Below are positions 24,336-37,100 of a DNA stretch of 64,000 nucleotides, piece after piece. This DNA is from Eucalyptus grandis (Eukaryota; Streptophyta; Magnoliopsida; Myrtales; Myrtaceae): positions 52,171,331-52,235,330 of the forward strand of contig NC_052618.1 in the NCBI RefSeq assembly GCF_016545825.1. Reading direction: 5' to 3'. Positions within the stretch are counted from its first letter, which is position 1. Every line of letters starts with the position of its first letter. The notes beneath the pieces were generated by a model that saw only the letters and a list, made by a program, of their open reading frames with translations, was not told where the DNA came from and searched no databases. A program made the translations under genes and the position numbers.

Positions 24336-25090
24336 AGATAAGAGTAAAGCAGAAAAGAAAATTGAGTAATTTCACTATATTTTAATGTAGAGTACGTGAG
24401 GCTAATTATAGGTGACTATTTAAGGTAATAGAATGATACAATATCAATTTCTATTAATAAGGGAATAAATGGAAAATCTCTTGATATCTTTCAGTTATCT
24501 CTAATAAGGTGTGTCTTGGTGAAGACATCCACAGTTTAGTTAGCGGACGAAGTAGAGACAAGGCAAACGGTGCCGCGGAGAATGTGATATCAAATTAAAT
24601 GACGGTCTATTTCAATGTATTAGGTGAGATCATAGAAGACATTATTTGTGGTATTTCGATAGCACTGCCGTTGTTGTAACGAATTACTGTTTCGCTCTTA
24701 TGACATTTACGTAAGATTCTCATATACCTAATTTGACAGGCTTTATGACAGTTATTGATTGTATGCGTTCCCACTCTGCCCGGCGAGGTCATCGCTGTTG
24801 GGATCCGACGGACCCGGTCAGGCACACTCCGCGACAAGATATAAACCAAGGATATTTTTGATCAGCGTATGGACCGAAGCCACAGCAGTTTGCTAAAACT
24901 GCCTCGTGCATTTGCCTCCGAGTCAGTCCTACCTTCTCATGCATTCTGATTTCGTGGTTCCACTCCACTGTCTTCATGCTCAAGGCAAGCTCCCACAGAT
25001 GGCAACTCTTTCTTCCTCATAGAAGAGCCGAGCCCCGTCACATATCGCCTCATATTCCGAAATAATGCTACCTGGGAACAGACGATAGCG

Positions 25091-25662
25091 ATGGCTGATG
25101 TTTCAAACCCTCGGCCTGATAAGATTGTCAACTACCCGCAAAATGGGGAACTGACATTTCCCCTTAGGAAGAAGTTGTCAAGCTATGAAATTATCAGAGG
25201 GTTGGTCCTCACGGTATTCTCGAGCTACTACCTAAGAAGTCTTCCGAGGCCACTGAGATGTCATCGCGGGGAATGGACTGCTAGTCTGGTGTTACACACC
25301 AGCTATGCACCAGTGCGTTGTACTAAGAAACCATCTAGATATGTCCCGTTTCCGGTTCCTGAAGCCTGGTTGTGCCCAAATTGCCGCCGCGACAAGGAAT
25401 CCATTGCTGGGCTCTAAATGATGCGGAGGATGGTTGGTCCGCATGGCATTTTGAGCTTTATGATCCAACCGGTAAGAATCGATCGAGTCCTCATGCAAAT
25501 ATACCATAACATCTTGACTTTGGTTGGTTTTTGTGCCGAGAGATAGTGCACTGTAATTCAAAATGAGGCTCGGTCATAATATGCTCTACATGCAGGTTTG
25601 ACGAATCTGAGGTACCTCATGAAGCTGCTTCAGGAGAAGCAGAAACATCAAGTGAAAGTTAT
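25091..25662 (+). pseudogene. B3-like gene, copy 3 (frameshifted)
   Basis: The ATG at 25091 and the first 50 or so codons match copies 1 and 2 (RPDKIVNYPQNGEL). At about 25256 the shared ccactgctcgatgtcat reads ccactgagatgtcat, a net loss of two bases that shifts the frame. More small indels follow near 25310 and 25390-25430. The donor (gtaagaatcg near 25471) and acceptor (catgcag near 25595) of the intron survive. The final exon has also lost the stop position used by the other copies. This is a decayed tandem copy. Confidence 0.85.
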
Positions 25663-26898
25663 AAGAGGTTCGGGATTATGAACAATGCATAACAAATGTT
25701 CGACCCTAAATCATAGATTTGCTAGATTTCTTTCTGTTCTTTTAGTTCTGGCGTAGAAATTTGACAATAAATTGAGCCACGATTCTCTTAAAAATTAGAT
25801 AACTAACTCGCATCCCTGCGTTTTCTTGCTTCATAACTGGCCTCAAGTTAACAAATGATCATACGACACTGAATCCATGAATTATGACATGTAGCCGAAA
25901 TGAAAATAACGTGCATGACCAGAGTGACACGACAATTAGTTAGCTGGTTCGCATGTTTGCTTGTCGAGCTTTAATGATCGAAGTGAAACACAATTTGCTA
26001 TTGATATACAAAAAACACTTCATAAGAAGTCGCTTTTTAACTTGAAAACTTAACAGCCCTTTGACTTGAGGAGCTGTGCATAGTTTAATGCTCAAAGTCT
26101 CCTAAATTGGCTTCAGAAAAGGATAGTCGCATATCCACTGTTGATCCTCCATTTGAATGAGACAGAGACAGCGATTTGAGTGAGAATGTTGCTAGGAAGA
26201 AAATCTGATAACACATGCATATATCATATATTTTCCAATACCCTCGCCGCTGATACAAAACACTGCAAATTGGTCAAAGGTATATATATATGCTTGCTGA
26301 GCTTAATTAACAATGCTAGTGACTGAAAGGTGGTATCCAAATCCTAATCTTAGAAACGCAAAGCACAATTTTTGTAAGGCAGAGCATGCGTAACATGAAG
26401 ATTCGAGCATACTCTGCAGCTTTGATATTGTATAGTTTTCACTTGAGACCGTGTCAATACACAAAAGCTTTAAGCTACAAAAGACGATGTCTTGATAGCC
26501 GAATACTTCAACAACAATCAGTATAGACATTTTGAAAACCTGTTCCAACCTAATTTTACGGTAACGGAAATTTAGAAGTAGCCAGAACTAATAAACGGGG
26601 CTTCAATTAGATGCTCCAGGACTATTCCTTCCGAAGCATCTCAACTGTCGAAGGCATGGAAAATATAACTCAAAGCATCTCTTAATTTGCTTCAACCTTT
26701 CTGCTTTTCCCATTAAAAAAAGGAAAAAAGAAAACACCCCCTAGCTCACGTATCCCAAAAGCTGACGGAATTAACAAGAACGAGGTAGAAAGGAATTGCA
26801 ATCACATAAAGGATTAAGCTGAGATTACCATTATAACTCTTCCATCGTTTACAAGAAAAATGAAAACAGAAAACAAGAAAGCATGTTTCGCACCAGGG
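25663..26898. other. Copy 3 flank and NIFK-gene 3' side
   Basis: 25745-25860 matches the copy 2 flank and 26140-26560 matches the copy 1 flank (20588-21060). No gene is visible between 26560 and 26898, which probably includes the 3' UTR of the minus-strand NIFK-like gene. Confidence 0.55.
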
Positions 26899-28593
26899 CT
26901 ACTCTTCATCAAACCTGATCTTCTTGGGAACTGCCTGGGTGTCACCGACCTAAAAATGAAAAGAACACACCAATAAGAAGCAGATCCTATGAAACCAACA
27001 CAAGTATCAATCAATCTGTGCAAGAGTGTGAGAGAGAGAGACTACTTCTGCCTATACATGCAAAATCACTCAACTCATCATAAAGAACCATGAAGCCAAA
27101 GCATGAAACCCTTAAAATATCCAAGTAAAAGAAAAGCAGTTGCTTCTTACAATATCTGGACATTCATAATCGATACCAGCTGCCTCTATCTTTTTCCTTC
27201 TTTTTTTATCACGTTGCATAATTCCGTTGACCAACTTCTTATGTTCTTCCAGTGTTCTTTCCTGCACAGTTATAACCAAAGATGGATTCACCAATTGGAC
27301 TTAACTTTCATTTGTAAAAGATGAAAACACCATGATTTTTAACTAATCTTCCAGCTACCTTGTTGTGGTTTTTTCGCTGAACTTGGACTCGATCCAGGGG
27401 TTTATATCGGTAATTAAAACCTTTCCATCTGCGTGCAGCAAAGCAGGTGATAAATATGGAAAAAATCCCAACAAAAATGAACATGCATGATCAACGTTCT
27501 TTCAAGAAAGATGGGCATCCATTTGTGCTGACGGTACACAGGGAAACAGAGGAATCCAGAAACAAAATAGTGCACAGAACTTACATTTTGGGATGAACAT
27601 GCTCTGGAGGGATAAGATGAACCTGCAATAAGTGCTCAAACAGTAGATAATTATGCATTGTTTCAGCAACAATCTTTGCCACCTGCAAATTAGAAAAAGC
27701 AACTTTACAAATCATCCCTCAGATGGGTCCATGAAGGCACCGCCGGATATATGTAATTGTCCAGACAAGCCAAACCTCTGGAGACTCAAATTGAATGAAA
27801 CCAAAATGCTTTGACTTTCCAGTCTGCAAGATAACAAATCAAACACTAAGCATATGTCAAAGTAGTCTTCATAAGGATGTAGATAAATAACTGCGGAAAA
27901 GGCTTTCCAACAGTATCAAAAGGCTAAAAATTGATAGCTTCCAGAAAGCAAAACTACAGCAAATGAAAAAAGGAAAATGATAGCCTAAGACTTTTGCCAG
28001 CATCCTTCTTGGAACTATCACAGAAATGCCAAAGGAGCAAGCCTCCACATATTAGATTATCCTCGCTCACAAAGAGTAATAGTCACAAGTTTTTAGAGCC
28101 TCACCCTCTTGTTCCTGGCAATTCTCAACCTCTTGATAGTACCAAACTGGCTGAAGTAACCTGTAGCAAGCAAGCAATGAGGGCAAACAAGTTATCCCCC
28201 CGACATCATCGACAGCCACAGCATTCCTTTAAACAAACCAACACGGTAGACGAGAGCAAGAATTACCTTCGATTTCCTTCTCATAGAAACCATGCGGTAT
28301 ACGACCGATGTAAAGAACTGTCGAAGCACTCTCGGAAGGTTTCTCCACAGGAAGCTTATGCCCCGGACCGCCTTCCAACGGCTTCAATGCAAAAAGGAAT
28401 CATTTTCAACGACAAAAAAAAAAAAGAAAACCCAGAGATTTCAACTCACAAAGCACAAGCACCAAAAAGAAGTCAAATTTCGGCATACCAAGAAATCGAC
28501 ATCTTCCGTCTTACTACCCGAAAGCAGCGCCGGCGGCTGCGCGGAGGCCTTCTTCAGCGACTTCTTCATCGCTTTCTTGGCCTTCACCCCCAT
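26899..28593 (-). CDS. NIFK-like nucleolar RNA-binding protein (8 exons)
   Basis: Minus-strand exons 28489-28593, 28267-28381, 28105-28160, 27776-27823, 27585-27682, 27359-27428, 27151-27261 and 26899-26949 sum to 654 bases, 217 codons, with every phase consistent and all introns GT-AG. The protein opens with a basic tail (MGVKAKKAMKKSLKKAS), then one RRM at about residues 55-130 with RNP2 VLYIGRIP and RNP1 KHFGFIQF. A NIFK-type region follows (PEHVHPK-W-GFNYRYKPLD) and then a Lys/Arg-rich segment (KKRRKKIEAAGIDYECP). This order is that of the MKI67 FHA-interacting nucleolar phosphoprotein / yeast Nop15 group, which acts in processing of large-subunit pre-rRNA in the nucleolus. The RRM is split over five exons. 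The gene looks intact. Confidence 0.9.
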
Positions 28594-29231
28594 TCTCTGG
28601 AATCACAACACCCAAAAAGAAAGCATTAATATTTCCACACGACGCGCCGAAGGGGCTCACCCTCGCATCGTTTAAGCAACAGAGAAGCAGCTCGGGTAGC
28701 TCCTACAGCAGACCAAACAACACGGTCGACCTAAGATTCGCCAATTTTACGAGGTAATAGGGAGAAAACACCGGCCGCCGCCCCGGCCGGGGGGGGGTGG
28801 TTCAGAAAAGCCCGATCGAATGATTCGACTATGAAACTCGAAAGCTAGACGGTGAGATGCAAAACGATACAGATCGGACGGTTCTGCGACGGTTCTTCCG
28901 AGAACCGACTCCCGAGTCTCGACCGAAACGTAGTGAAGCGAGGACAAGGCCGTACCTTGGCGAGGCGGAGGAAGCGGCCGGGCACGCGCGCGCACTCTCC
29001 GCCGGCAGCTTAGAGAGAGAGAGAGAGAGAGAGAGAGGTGGTGGCGGTGGCGGGGGTGAGCAGAGGCTGGCGGTGGGGGAGATACTTAGGTTTTTGTTGG
29101 AGAAAGGGTTTTGGGACTGTGTCTGTTGAGCTCGGGAAAAGATAAACGAAGAAAAGGTTAATTAAACGAAAATTGATTTGTCCGTAATTTCTATAGTCCT
29201 TGACTCCTTGGAGCCTTCTAATAATATTTTT
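28594..29231 (-). promoter_or_regulatory. Upstream region of the NIFK-like gene
   Basis: A GC-rich stretch at about 28760-29130, with a (GA)n microsatellite at 29012-29037, sits upstream of the minus-strand start codon. It is the likely promoter and 5' UTR. No clear TATA box is seen, as expected for a housekeeping gene. Confidence 0.45.
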
Positions 29232-29573
29232 ATGAGTTAATATCATGAAAAAAATTTAAACTAATATATTTAAGATAAATTTGTCAAAAATTATTTTTTT
29301 GACCAAAAAGCATCCATGCTAATATACTTATAATAAATTTACTTCAATCATAAATTGATATATTTATTGATAAATAAAAGACAAAAGTCAAAAGCGGTAC
29401 ACCTATCAACCATCATGTATAATTTAATTTAGTAATATGACAGTAAAATTTAATGGAAAATATCGAAGGATAAATTTGTCACAAATGTATTAATTTGTTA
29501 TTTTTGCTAGTTTGATGTAAATTTATTATATGTATATCAATTTATGATTTTCCATAATATTAACTTCATTGTC
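29232..29573. mobile_element. AT-rich inverted-repeat element (MITE)
   Basis: The left end (gagttaatatcatgaaaaaa ... gataaatttgtcaaa) pairs with the reverse complement of the right end (aagttaatattatggaaaat ... aataaatttacatcaaa) over about 55 bases. The 340-bp interior is AT-rich and non-coding. Confidence 0.55.
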
Positions 29574-29854
29574 AAATATGAAATAGTGCAATGAATAATA
29601 TGTTATTTATTAGGTATGTACATATATGACAATATTAAAAGGAGAAAATTAAAAAAGTTGTACAATCGCGAGATAAACATAATTACCTTTTTTTTATTGT
29701 AAAAAGCAAAAATTTCTTGTTTTCAATGTAGTAGATTACGCCATATATTCAATGACTCTCTAAAGAGAACCTTTAATAACTCTTTAGAGAGAACCTGGTG
29801 TAAAAATGATTTGAAGGTAAGAGTTGCAATCGTCTAACTTTTCTTTAGTGTGCA

Positions 29855-30055
29855 ATCGTTGGTATTCCCTAGTTAGTAGGGAAGAAAAATATTTACAATC
29901 AATTGGAGGATGTGAGGCGTGTGGGCACCGATATTTTAATAGACAGCTCTTTTTTAGGGTGAAATTGTTGGTATTCCCTAATTAGTGAGAAAGAAAAATT
30001 TTCATAACCAATTGGATGATATGAGGCATGTGAGCATCGACATGTTAAAATAAAC
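29855..30055. repeat. Imperfect tandem duplication, period about 108 bp
   Basis: The block tggtattccctagttag ... gaggcgtgtgggcaccgat (from 29861) recurs from 29969 with about 15-20% differences. It has no coding potential. Confidence 0.7.
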
Positions 30056-31686
30056 TAGACAAGGGGATTACTAAGGACAGCCCTAGGTAACTTGCTACCA
30101 GGTAACTTGCTACCCGTGTAAAAGCCCGTGTAAAAAGCAAAGATTTCGTAAATGGCCGCAGAATTTGTTCTCAATGATTTGATCGGTTGTCTTCTTAAGA
30201 AAAGAGGAAGGGGGAAGTCTTTCATCTTTCGCAAGGTCGCTTCTCGGGCTTACCGGGGCAATAGGCATGGCACTCAAGGTTGCAGTTCGAAGTTCCGGGC
30301 GCGACGAAAGAAGGGTCAATTTGTTGGGGGCTTCAACACATCTTTCGAATTCAATTCTTCATATGTTGAGAGGCTTGGAGCAAATTTTTACATCCTTGCT
30401 AGCTATGGTGAAGTGCAACCTTTCATGGATTGAACGAAATTTGGAGTAGGCTGTGGACCAAATATAATTCAAGGGAAAATGCGACATGATCTCAGGAATA
30501 TATACATTCGGATCGTTGACTCAAAAGCGACATCTAATTGGCCCGGATGGTCAAGCCACCAAAACATTTCTTTTTCCATACATAAACAGCAACATATTCT
30601 TCAACATGACTGCACGTTGCATAAGAGTATGATGTTCCAAGAACGCTTTCTCCAACATGGTAGGAAGGCTGTATATCGAAGAGGGGGGGGTGGCTTCACC
30701 ATCCTCAAAAGCTCGACTGCATCTTTTCCTTCAAAATGTCCCAACTATCGACTGTAACAAGAAGGGCGTTCTACCAGCACTCGAACCTCCTCTTTCAATT
30801 GAACAGCAACGGCCCCATTTAACTTCCATTAGTGGCTATTCCATAACTCCAGCAGGCTTTTTGGATTAACACAATGAAGCAGAAACAGATTCTGCATCAC
30901 TTCCGGAAGGAAACCATCAGAGTAAATCAATCCGTGTCTTCCCTGCATCTTGTTCATCATCAATGAATTCTTTCTCATGCAGATTGCCGAGGGAATTGCT
31001 AACCCTGAACAGTGCTTTTGTTTTCCGAATGGGCGCTCCACATTAATAGGGAATACCATCTGTTACTTTGCATTTGCTGACCTCCATATAAGTGTGCTTG
31101 GCACTAGCCATTCATCTCTCCACAGCCAAATGGAGCTCTACATTCTACGGATTCAACATTCCTAACCAAATGACAACTTCCACTTCTGGTTATCTGCGGT
31201 GATGGAAACAATTCCTTCCCCAAGGCTTTCTTGTAACAACCTGCAGATCATCAAATGAATTTGAATCACATCAGGAAGAGAACTTTCCAGGGAAAAAACA
31301 AGCAACAGACAGCTTTCCAAAAGCAAGCCAGTCTTACAACATTAGTCCAAAGACAACCACCATAGCTAATAATCAGTCTCAATCTCAAAACCACAGTGAC
31401 CTCTCCAAGTTATGTTGTGGTCTGTTCAGGGTATCTCGAAAACCACACTCATGCACCAACAAACTCATGAACCCTTAGAACTAGCACCGCCAAAGTAACG
31501 AACCCACAGCTCCCAGGAAATGAGGGTTCAAGGATGATAACCAAGGCCAAAAAATCTGTTGAGAAAAACTATTAAGCTCTTACCGTGTGCCAAAGGTACA
31601 GTAATCCTTTCTCCAGTTATGCTTGATGGGAATGATTTGAGAATTTCTTATTTTCTCCTAGAGTAAACTTGCATTTCCTTAGGACT
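30056..31686. other. No recognised gene; weak ORF relic
   Basis: A 93-codon open stretch on the plus strand (30152-30433) and neighbouring short frames are less AT-rich than their surroundings, but I cannot assign a family and splice sites are not evident. They may be remnants of a transposed or pseudogenised exon. The last few hundred bases before 31687 probably include the 3' UTR of the methyltransferase gene. Confidence 0.4.
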
Positions 31687-33105
31687 TTAGATTTTCCTAA
31701 TGGAGTCCATGTAAGCACCAGAAAGTACTGAGTTCAACCTCATGATAAATGAAACATCATTCCCAGAACAATCCCTAGTAGATGCCACTGTGGCAATAAG
31801 CACAAAATTTTCCCCATTCCCCACATCAATTTCATACAGATCATGAAAGACATCCCTCACTTCATTAATCATTGTCTCATAAAACAACCTATCAGGAGGA
31901 ATCACATTAATTACAAGAATTCCAAACTCGCAAAGGAGTGATCTGGCAGCCAGCAGAACGGGCTTCCTCACAAATTCTAAAGGTGGAGCCACCATACCAG
32001 TACAAACATCACTTGAGTCTAAATCCACCATAATAACATCAAATTTACCACCAATACCATCAACAACACTCAAATCATGACTACACACGGCACCCAAAGT
32101 GCCCTCGGCTTTCCAGCTTGCAAGTCTTTCCATCCATTCTATTGCATCCCCAACTACAACACGCAAAAAGTCACCATCTTCAAGCCCAAAATACTGTCTC
32201 GCAATCCTCAAAACCACCTCATCAACATCTACTCCCAAGACCTCAAAACCCAACTGACCCCTCAAGAAAGCAAGCAAAGCACCACCTCCGACGCCAGCAC
32301 AAAATGCTTTCGGCCTTGACCCCTTCCGAATCCGTTCATCGATGTGAAAACCAATCAGTGATAAGCTCGCCACCATGGGAGCCAAATACGGATGCACCAA
32401 GACTCCAGCATCAATCCTGAATTGCATATCCTCGATTCCAAAACCTCCCTCCGTCTCACCACGATCCTCTCGCGGTACGATACGGACTTGAGTCTGAACC
32501 AAATTCGGCATTCTTTTGAACCTCAACCTCCTTCGAAACTCTCTCTCTCCGCAACCACCGCCCCTCTCTATCTCCACATCTTCGACTAACATTTCGCCGA
32601 CAAACTCACCAATGCACACTTCAAGCACCACACTAGCAACCAAATCGTCTTCATAGCTTAAGAACGTTACCTCCGGAACTCCGCTTTCGAAGCAAACCCT
32701 CGGAGACAAAGCTAAAACCAGACGCCCCAAGCTCTCTTCACGACCATCCCGACGCGATCGATCGCATTCGGTCCGACGGCGGAATCCGAGACCCGAGCCG
32801 CGTCCGTCGACCGGATCCTCGCCGATGAGAACGAGGCGGGAGAGGCCCGGCGTGCCGAGGAGGAGCTGGAAGTGGCCGGGCTCGGTGGAGAAGATCCAGT
32901 CGCGCTCGCGACGGGAGGGGACGAGCATGGCGGCGACCCACGGCGGGGCGGCTGGTGGTTGGACGGGGGAGTCGAGGACGGCGACACGGAGGAGGCGGCG
33001 GCGGTCGCCGGAGGCGGAGGCGGAGGGAGGAGGAGGATCGGGGAATGTGAAGGTGATGAAGCGGGAAGGGACGAGGGTTTCGAACGTGGACTCCTCCAGA
33101 GCCAT
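31687..33105 (-). CDS. Single-exon SAM-dependent methyltransferase (METTL13/spermidine-synthase-like fold)
   Basis: An uninterrupted 472-codon frame. The N-terminal 230 residues are a divergent beta-rich region. The C-terminal half is a Rossmann-type methyltransferase: motif I AFCAGVGGGALL (about residues 267-278), the acidic residue ending strand 2 in VLGVDVDEVVL (about 289-299), a GDAIEW segment, then FDVIMVDLDSSD (post-II/IV). This arrangement is shared by spermidine synthases and the C-terminal domain of METTL13, which methylates eEF1A in animals. The substrate of the plant protein is not known to me. No polyamine-synthase-specific motif is apparent, so I favour a METTL13-type protein methyltransferase. 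The first 100 codons are very GC-rich and give spurious antisense frames. Start chosen: first ATG after the GC-rich leader. Confidence 0.8.
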   Translation of the reverse strand: MALEESTFETLVPSRFITFTFPDPPPPSASASGDRRRLLRVAVLDSPVQPPAAPPWVAAMLVPSRRERDWIFSTEPGHFQLLLGTPGLSRLVLIGEDPVDGRGSGLGFRRRTECDRSRRDGREESLGRLVLALSPRVCFESGVPEVTFLSYEDDLVASVVLEVCIGEFVGEMLVEDVEIERGGGCGEREFRRRLRFKRMPNLVQTQVRIVPREDRGETEGGFGIEDMQFRIDAGVLVHPYLAPMVASLSLIGFHIDERIRKGSRPKAFCAGVGGGALLAFLRGQLGFEVLGVDVDEVVLRIARQYFGLEDGDFLRVVVGDAIEWMERLASWKAEGTLGAVCSHDLSVVDGIGGKFDVIMVDLDSSDVCTGMVAPPLEFVRKPVLLAARSLLCEFGILVINVIPPDRLFYETMINEVRDVFHDLYEIDVGNGENFVLIATVASTRDCSGNDVSFIMRLNSVLSGAYMDSIRKI

Positions 33106-34155
33106 TGCGACTGCGAGTGTCGTTTCGGCACAAGTCGTTCGCGCCTTTAAAAACCGGATTTCTCTTCTTTTTTATTTTTTTATTTTCACATTGTGGACTG
33201 GGTATAATAAATATCAGATTTTTTTTTTTTTTTTTTTTTAATTCGAAGGCTCGGCACGATTCGTGAATAATAAATGATCATCACTTGAAATTATTATTCG
33301 ATAATAATTATTAAACCTATGAAATAACTTTCTAGGAGATAATGAAAAGAAATTAGTATTCGACATCTATTGTTTTAATCTTCCCTGTCTCTCCATCATG
33401 AATTAAAAAAAAACTCGCAGGCAAACCCATTCTTCAAGGGGATGCCTTCTCTCAGGCCAGCAGTCTTCTACTTCTAGTCGACTGCTCACCTATTGATTCT
33501 GAAATAAGCAAACCAAGTCAACATAACTAGTCAAGAGGAAAATTTCAATTTTGATGCGTTTTTAAACTCAAAGTGAGAGTACAATAATCTTCTGATAAAG
33601 GGAAATTTCAATTACTTTCTAAACTCAAAATGAGAGTACAACAATCTTATAATATTTTTGTGCAAAGTGAAGTCTAGCATTGTCAATTATAAATTCTAAA
33701 CTACCAAGATCAATAAACTACCAAGATCAATGATAGCTTTGGAATAAATCTAACGATTATCTTATGTGAAACAAGTTATTGTAAAGATGAGTCCCGATTA
33801 CAAAGTCCAAAATTCTACTTGTGTCGAGTAATACGCCTTTACAAATGTGGCAAAACCATCCATCCGTTCGTTTTTGAATAAAACCCGCGAGTCGTAGGTT
33901 CCTAGGTTTAAGGCCTCATCAATATTCAGTCTAATCCATCTGTAAGCTAGTGAATCCCATCTAACCAAAATCAGTCTTCAGTTTAATTTAAGCAATTAAG
34001 AAAACCAGTTTTCGTTAAACAATCTATTTAGCTGTTGGCGTGAAGATTACTTGAATTTTCCCTCATATTGCATCTTACAAATAAGAGCAAGAATGCTTCT
34101 TAACTACATAACTATTCAGCTTGATCCGAATGTTACACAAAACTCCGGGCAAACA
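33106..34155. other. Spacer between the methyltransferase and CWF19-like genes
   Basis: It contains a T run at about 33217-33239 and an imperfect tandem repeat at about 33541-33640 (aaactcaaagtgagagtaca, recurring 60-70 bases on). No gene is seen. Confidence 0.5.
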
Positions 34156-37100
34156 CTAATCTAGTTGTTTTGTCCAGTCGAATGGTTCCCAATCTTGCAT
34201 GAAACTTGCGACCGCTTGCTTCTGTGTGTCTATGGATTCGGACCTACGACGCCGGTGCATGTCTTCCTCAGGCAGACGCATCATCCCCCTGATCACGTCA
34301 AGGCCGAGGCTGCTCTTGAAATCCTTCTCATCGTCGATCACGTGAACGAAGCCCTTGTTCAAGCCGAACTCCACGTGAAAGTATGGGAAGTCCTTTGGAA
34401 TGGAAGCCCGCAATCCCTTCACGCTGGTGTCGATGAGTTTCTTGGCGTTGTGCTGGCTCCACTCATCTTCAGCTTCGTCAATTGCCTGAAATAAAGCCGT
34501 GGTTAGGGACGAGAATGAGCACTCAGATGATTATCGTCCGTGTCTCAGCAACAAAGAAACACGAGTTTATCCGTATCAAGTGCAAGCTTTTAAGCGGGAT
34601 CGGTATGAGCATGAGACCCAACTGAAGTAGGATTGAATGAAAATGGACAGAAAGGCTCCGAGCATATGTATGGTTTACATGCAAGTCAATCTCAAATACC
34701 ACTGCCTAAGATTCTGGGGAGGAGGCATCTCTACAATTGCTTTGATCTTTGCTGGATCGATCTCAATGACGATATGTGACCGATGCTTTCATTCATCAAC
34801 ACAGTAGGTCGTTTACAAACACAAGAATTTCTAAGCCAGATCTGCATCCTGCAATTTCTAGCTGGGTCTAATACAAAAGGGACCAAGGGCAAAGAAATAA
34901 AGAGAGCATCAAAACAGCATTGCAGATATAATTAGAAGCAGCATGCCAATTGTCAATTACCTTTTTGAAGTAAAGAGGAGCATCATTTGCGACTTCTCTT
35001 GGTAACGGGAGGCACTCGATCAAACAATGGTGTCGTTGCTGTGCCAACCCCTTCACCGTCTCAAGAAACACAAGATCCTTCTCTTGCTTTGCAAACATCA
35101 TAATCAGGCACTTCTTAAAATTCCGAATCTCTTCCCACACATTATCATCAACAGTTCTTGTGGATGATTCATGCTGAAATAATATCGATATATCAGTAAG
35201 GACTCAAATTAAAAGAAATTGTTGTGAACAAAAGAGCTTGACAAGCAAATTATACATTAGAAGAAGTGATTTAGGCAATTTGAGGTAATGCATCCACCGG
35301 CAATAAATTCACCAGGATTATGAAATGAATTACTCTGACTATGCCCAAATGCTGATAAAGCAAGTCCTAGAGGTGTTGCACCTGACATGCATTTGATGAC
35401 TAGCAACAATATTTCAATTCCATTCACGACTCCATGATTACTATCTAGAGGTCCATGTTGGTAAATGAATCGTCCTCCATGAGGAGCAACAACATTTCGA
35501 CATAATACATGTACAGGCTCTAATTGCAATAGAAAGCACCACCAAATCTTAACAAAATGTAGAAACTGTGATCAAAGTGCAAAGGAAAGCACACCTGCAT
35601 TGTGACTATGCAGCAATGGCCGGGCACAACAGGCTGCTGCGGTGGTAACATCAAATATGTAAAGTTCGCAATTGAAACAACTAGGTGTCTTGGCCTTTTT
35701 GGATTCTCAAAGCAGTAAAAGCAGCGCTCCTGCTGAGTCAAGATGCGCTTTGCCAAAATGCTACTCTGAGTGGACTTCTGGTCATTGCTAGCTCCTTTCT
35801 TCTGAGACCTTTTCCTTGGGGGACCATCAAAATCATATTCATCATCCGCTTGGCCTGAAGTACTATAACGGCTATTTTGCATTATTGTTTTAGCTAGATG
35901 CCTGTCAGCATCCTCCTCCTCCTTCCGCCGATGAGATACATCATATAAAACATTCCTGGACACAAATCAAAGCAGGTAAGACAAATCATATACATGAACG
36001 ACAGCATTAATTGATCCAAAATATGATACCAAAAAAATATCCATACATAAAAAGAGGAAGAAAGGTGTGGTGGCAAGACAAAAAAATCTTTCTCCACTTC
36101 AGCTAATAAAATCCCACTCCCATTAATTTCATCAACCACTTTTTGCTTTTGCTTTTCCTTTGGTACCCAAAATATAAGAAAGACAGCAGGATGGACCTCA
36201 AATTTAAAGTAGAGAGCAAACCAAGATCAGGCAAAACCGTGATACCTGTTTGTGCCTTCCTTATTCTGTGATTTGACTGAAGAATCACTAGTAAGCTGCT
36301 TATTTCTCAAGTTCTCCACTTCTTGCTGGCATAGAGGGAAAATCGAAACAAATGCATGTTAGTCTCCACTGGTCTGACTGGGAAAAAAGAAGAAATGCAA
36401 TCTTTTGATACCCTCTTAAGGCATGTTTATTGTATAGATCAGTAGATCCAGTCATTGTTTACCACTCACCAGACTGCAATATAACAAACCACCCTAGAGA
36501 AGGCTCTAATATAAAATCAAGATGGCAACAATGATTTGGTTAACTGCAGGAACTCAAATGAAACTTACAGAAGAACATTAAACATCAGGATCCCCCTAAA
36601 TGATTGAAAAACAAGACAATTTCTAATCCGTTTCACAAGTTACCACATTCATCATGAGAAAAACCGTCATGTAGTTATCTTTGAAAGAATGCAGCAGGCT
36701 TTCTGAGAATAAGCAATGACTTGCAGGCTATTGACTTTGCAAAAGAGGAAATTTACAAAAATCGATTATCTAATAACTACACAGTAAATACACAAAAATC
36801 ATAGATGATCTCCATGCAACCTTGTCAACCTATTGACTAAGTCCTCTAGAACTTCACACCCGTGCATCTGACAATTCAAGTAACAAGCAACAGAAGAGAA
36901 GAAAATTAATGGATGAAAGCTGTCAATCTTATATGTTAGTTATAAGACAGTCTACATGCAACCTTGTCAATCCATTGACTAAGTCCTCTAGAACTTCACA
37001 CCCGTGCATCTGACAATTCAAGTAACAAGCAACAGAAGAGAAGAAAATTAATGGACAAAAGCTGTCAATCTTATATGTTAGTCATAAGACAGTCCTTGCT

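Noticed and set aside
32712..33241. ORFs antisense to the methyltransferase 5' end
   Set aside because: Low-complexity shadow frames over a GC-rich coding start; the sense frame is continuous with conserved methyltransferase motifs.
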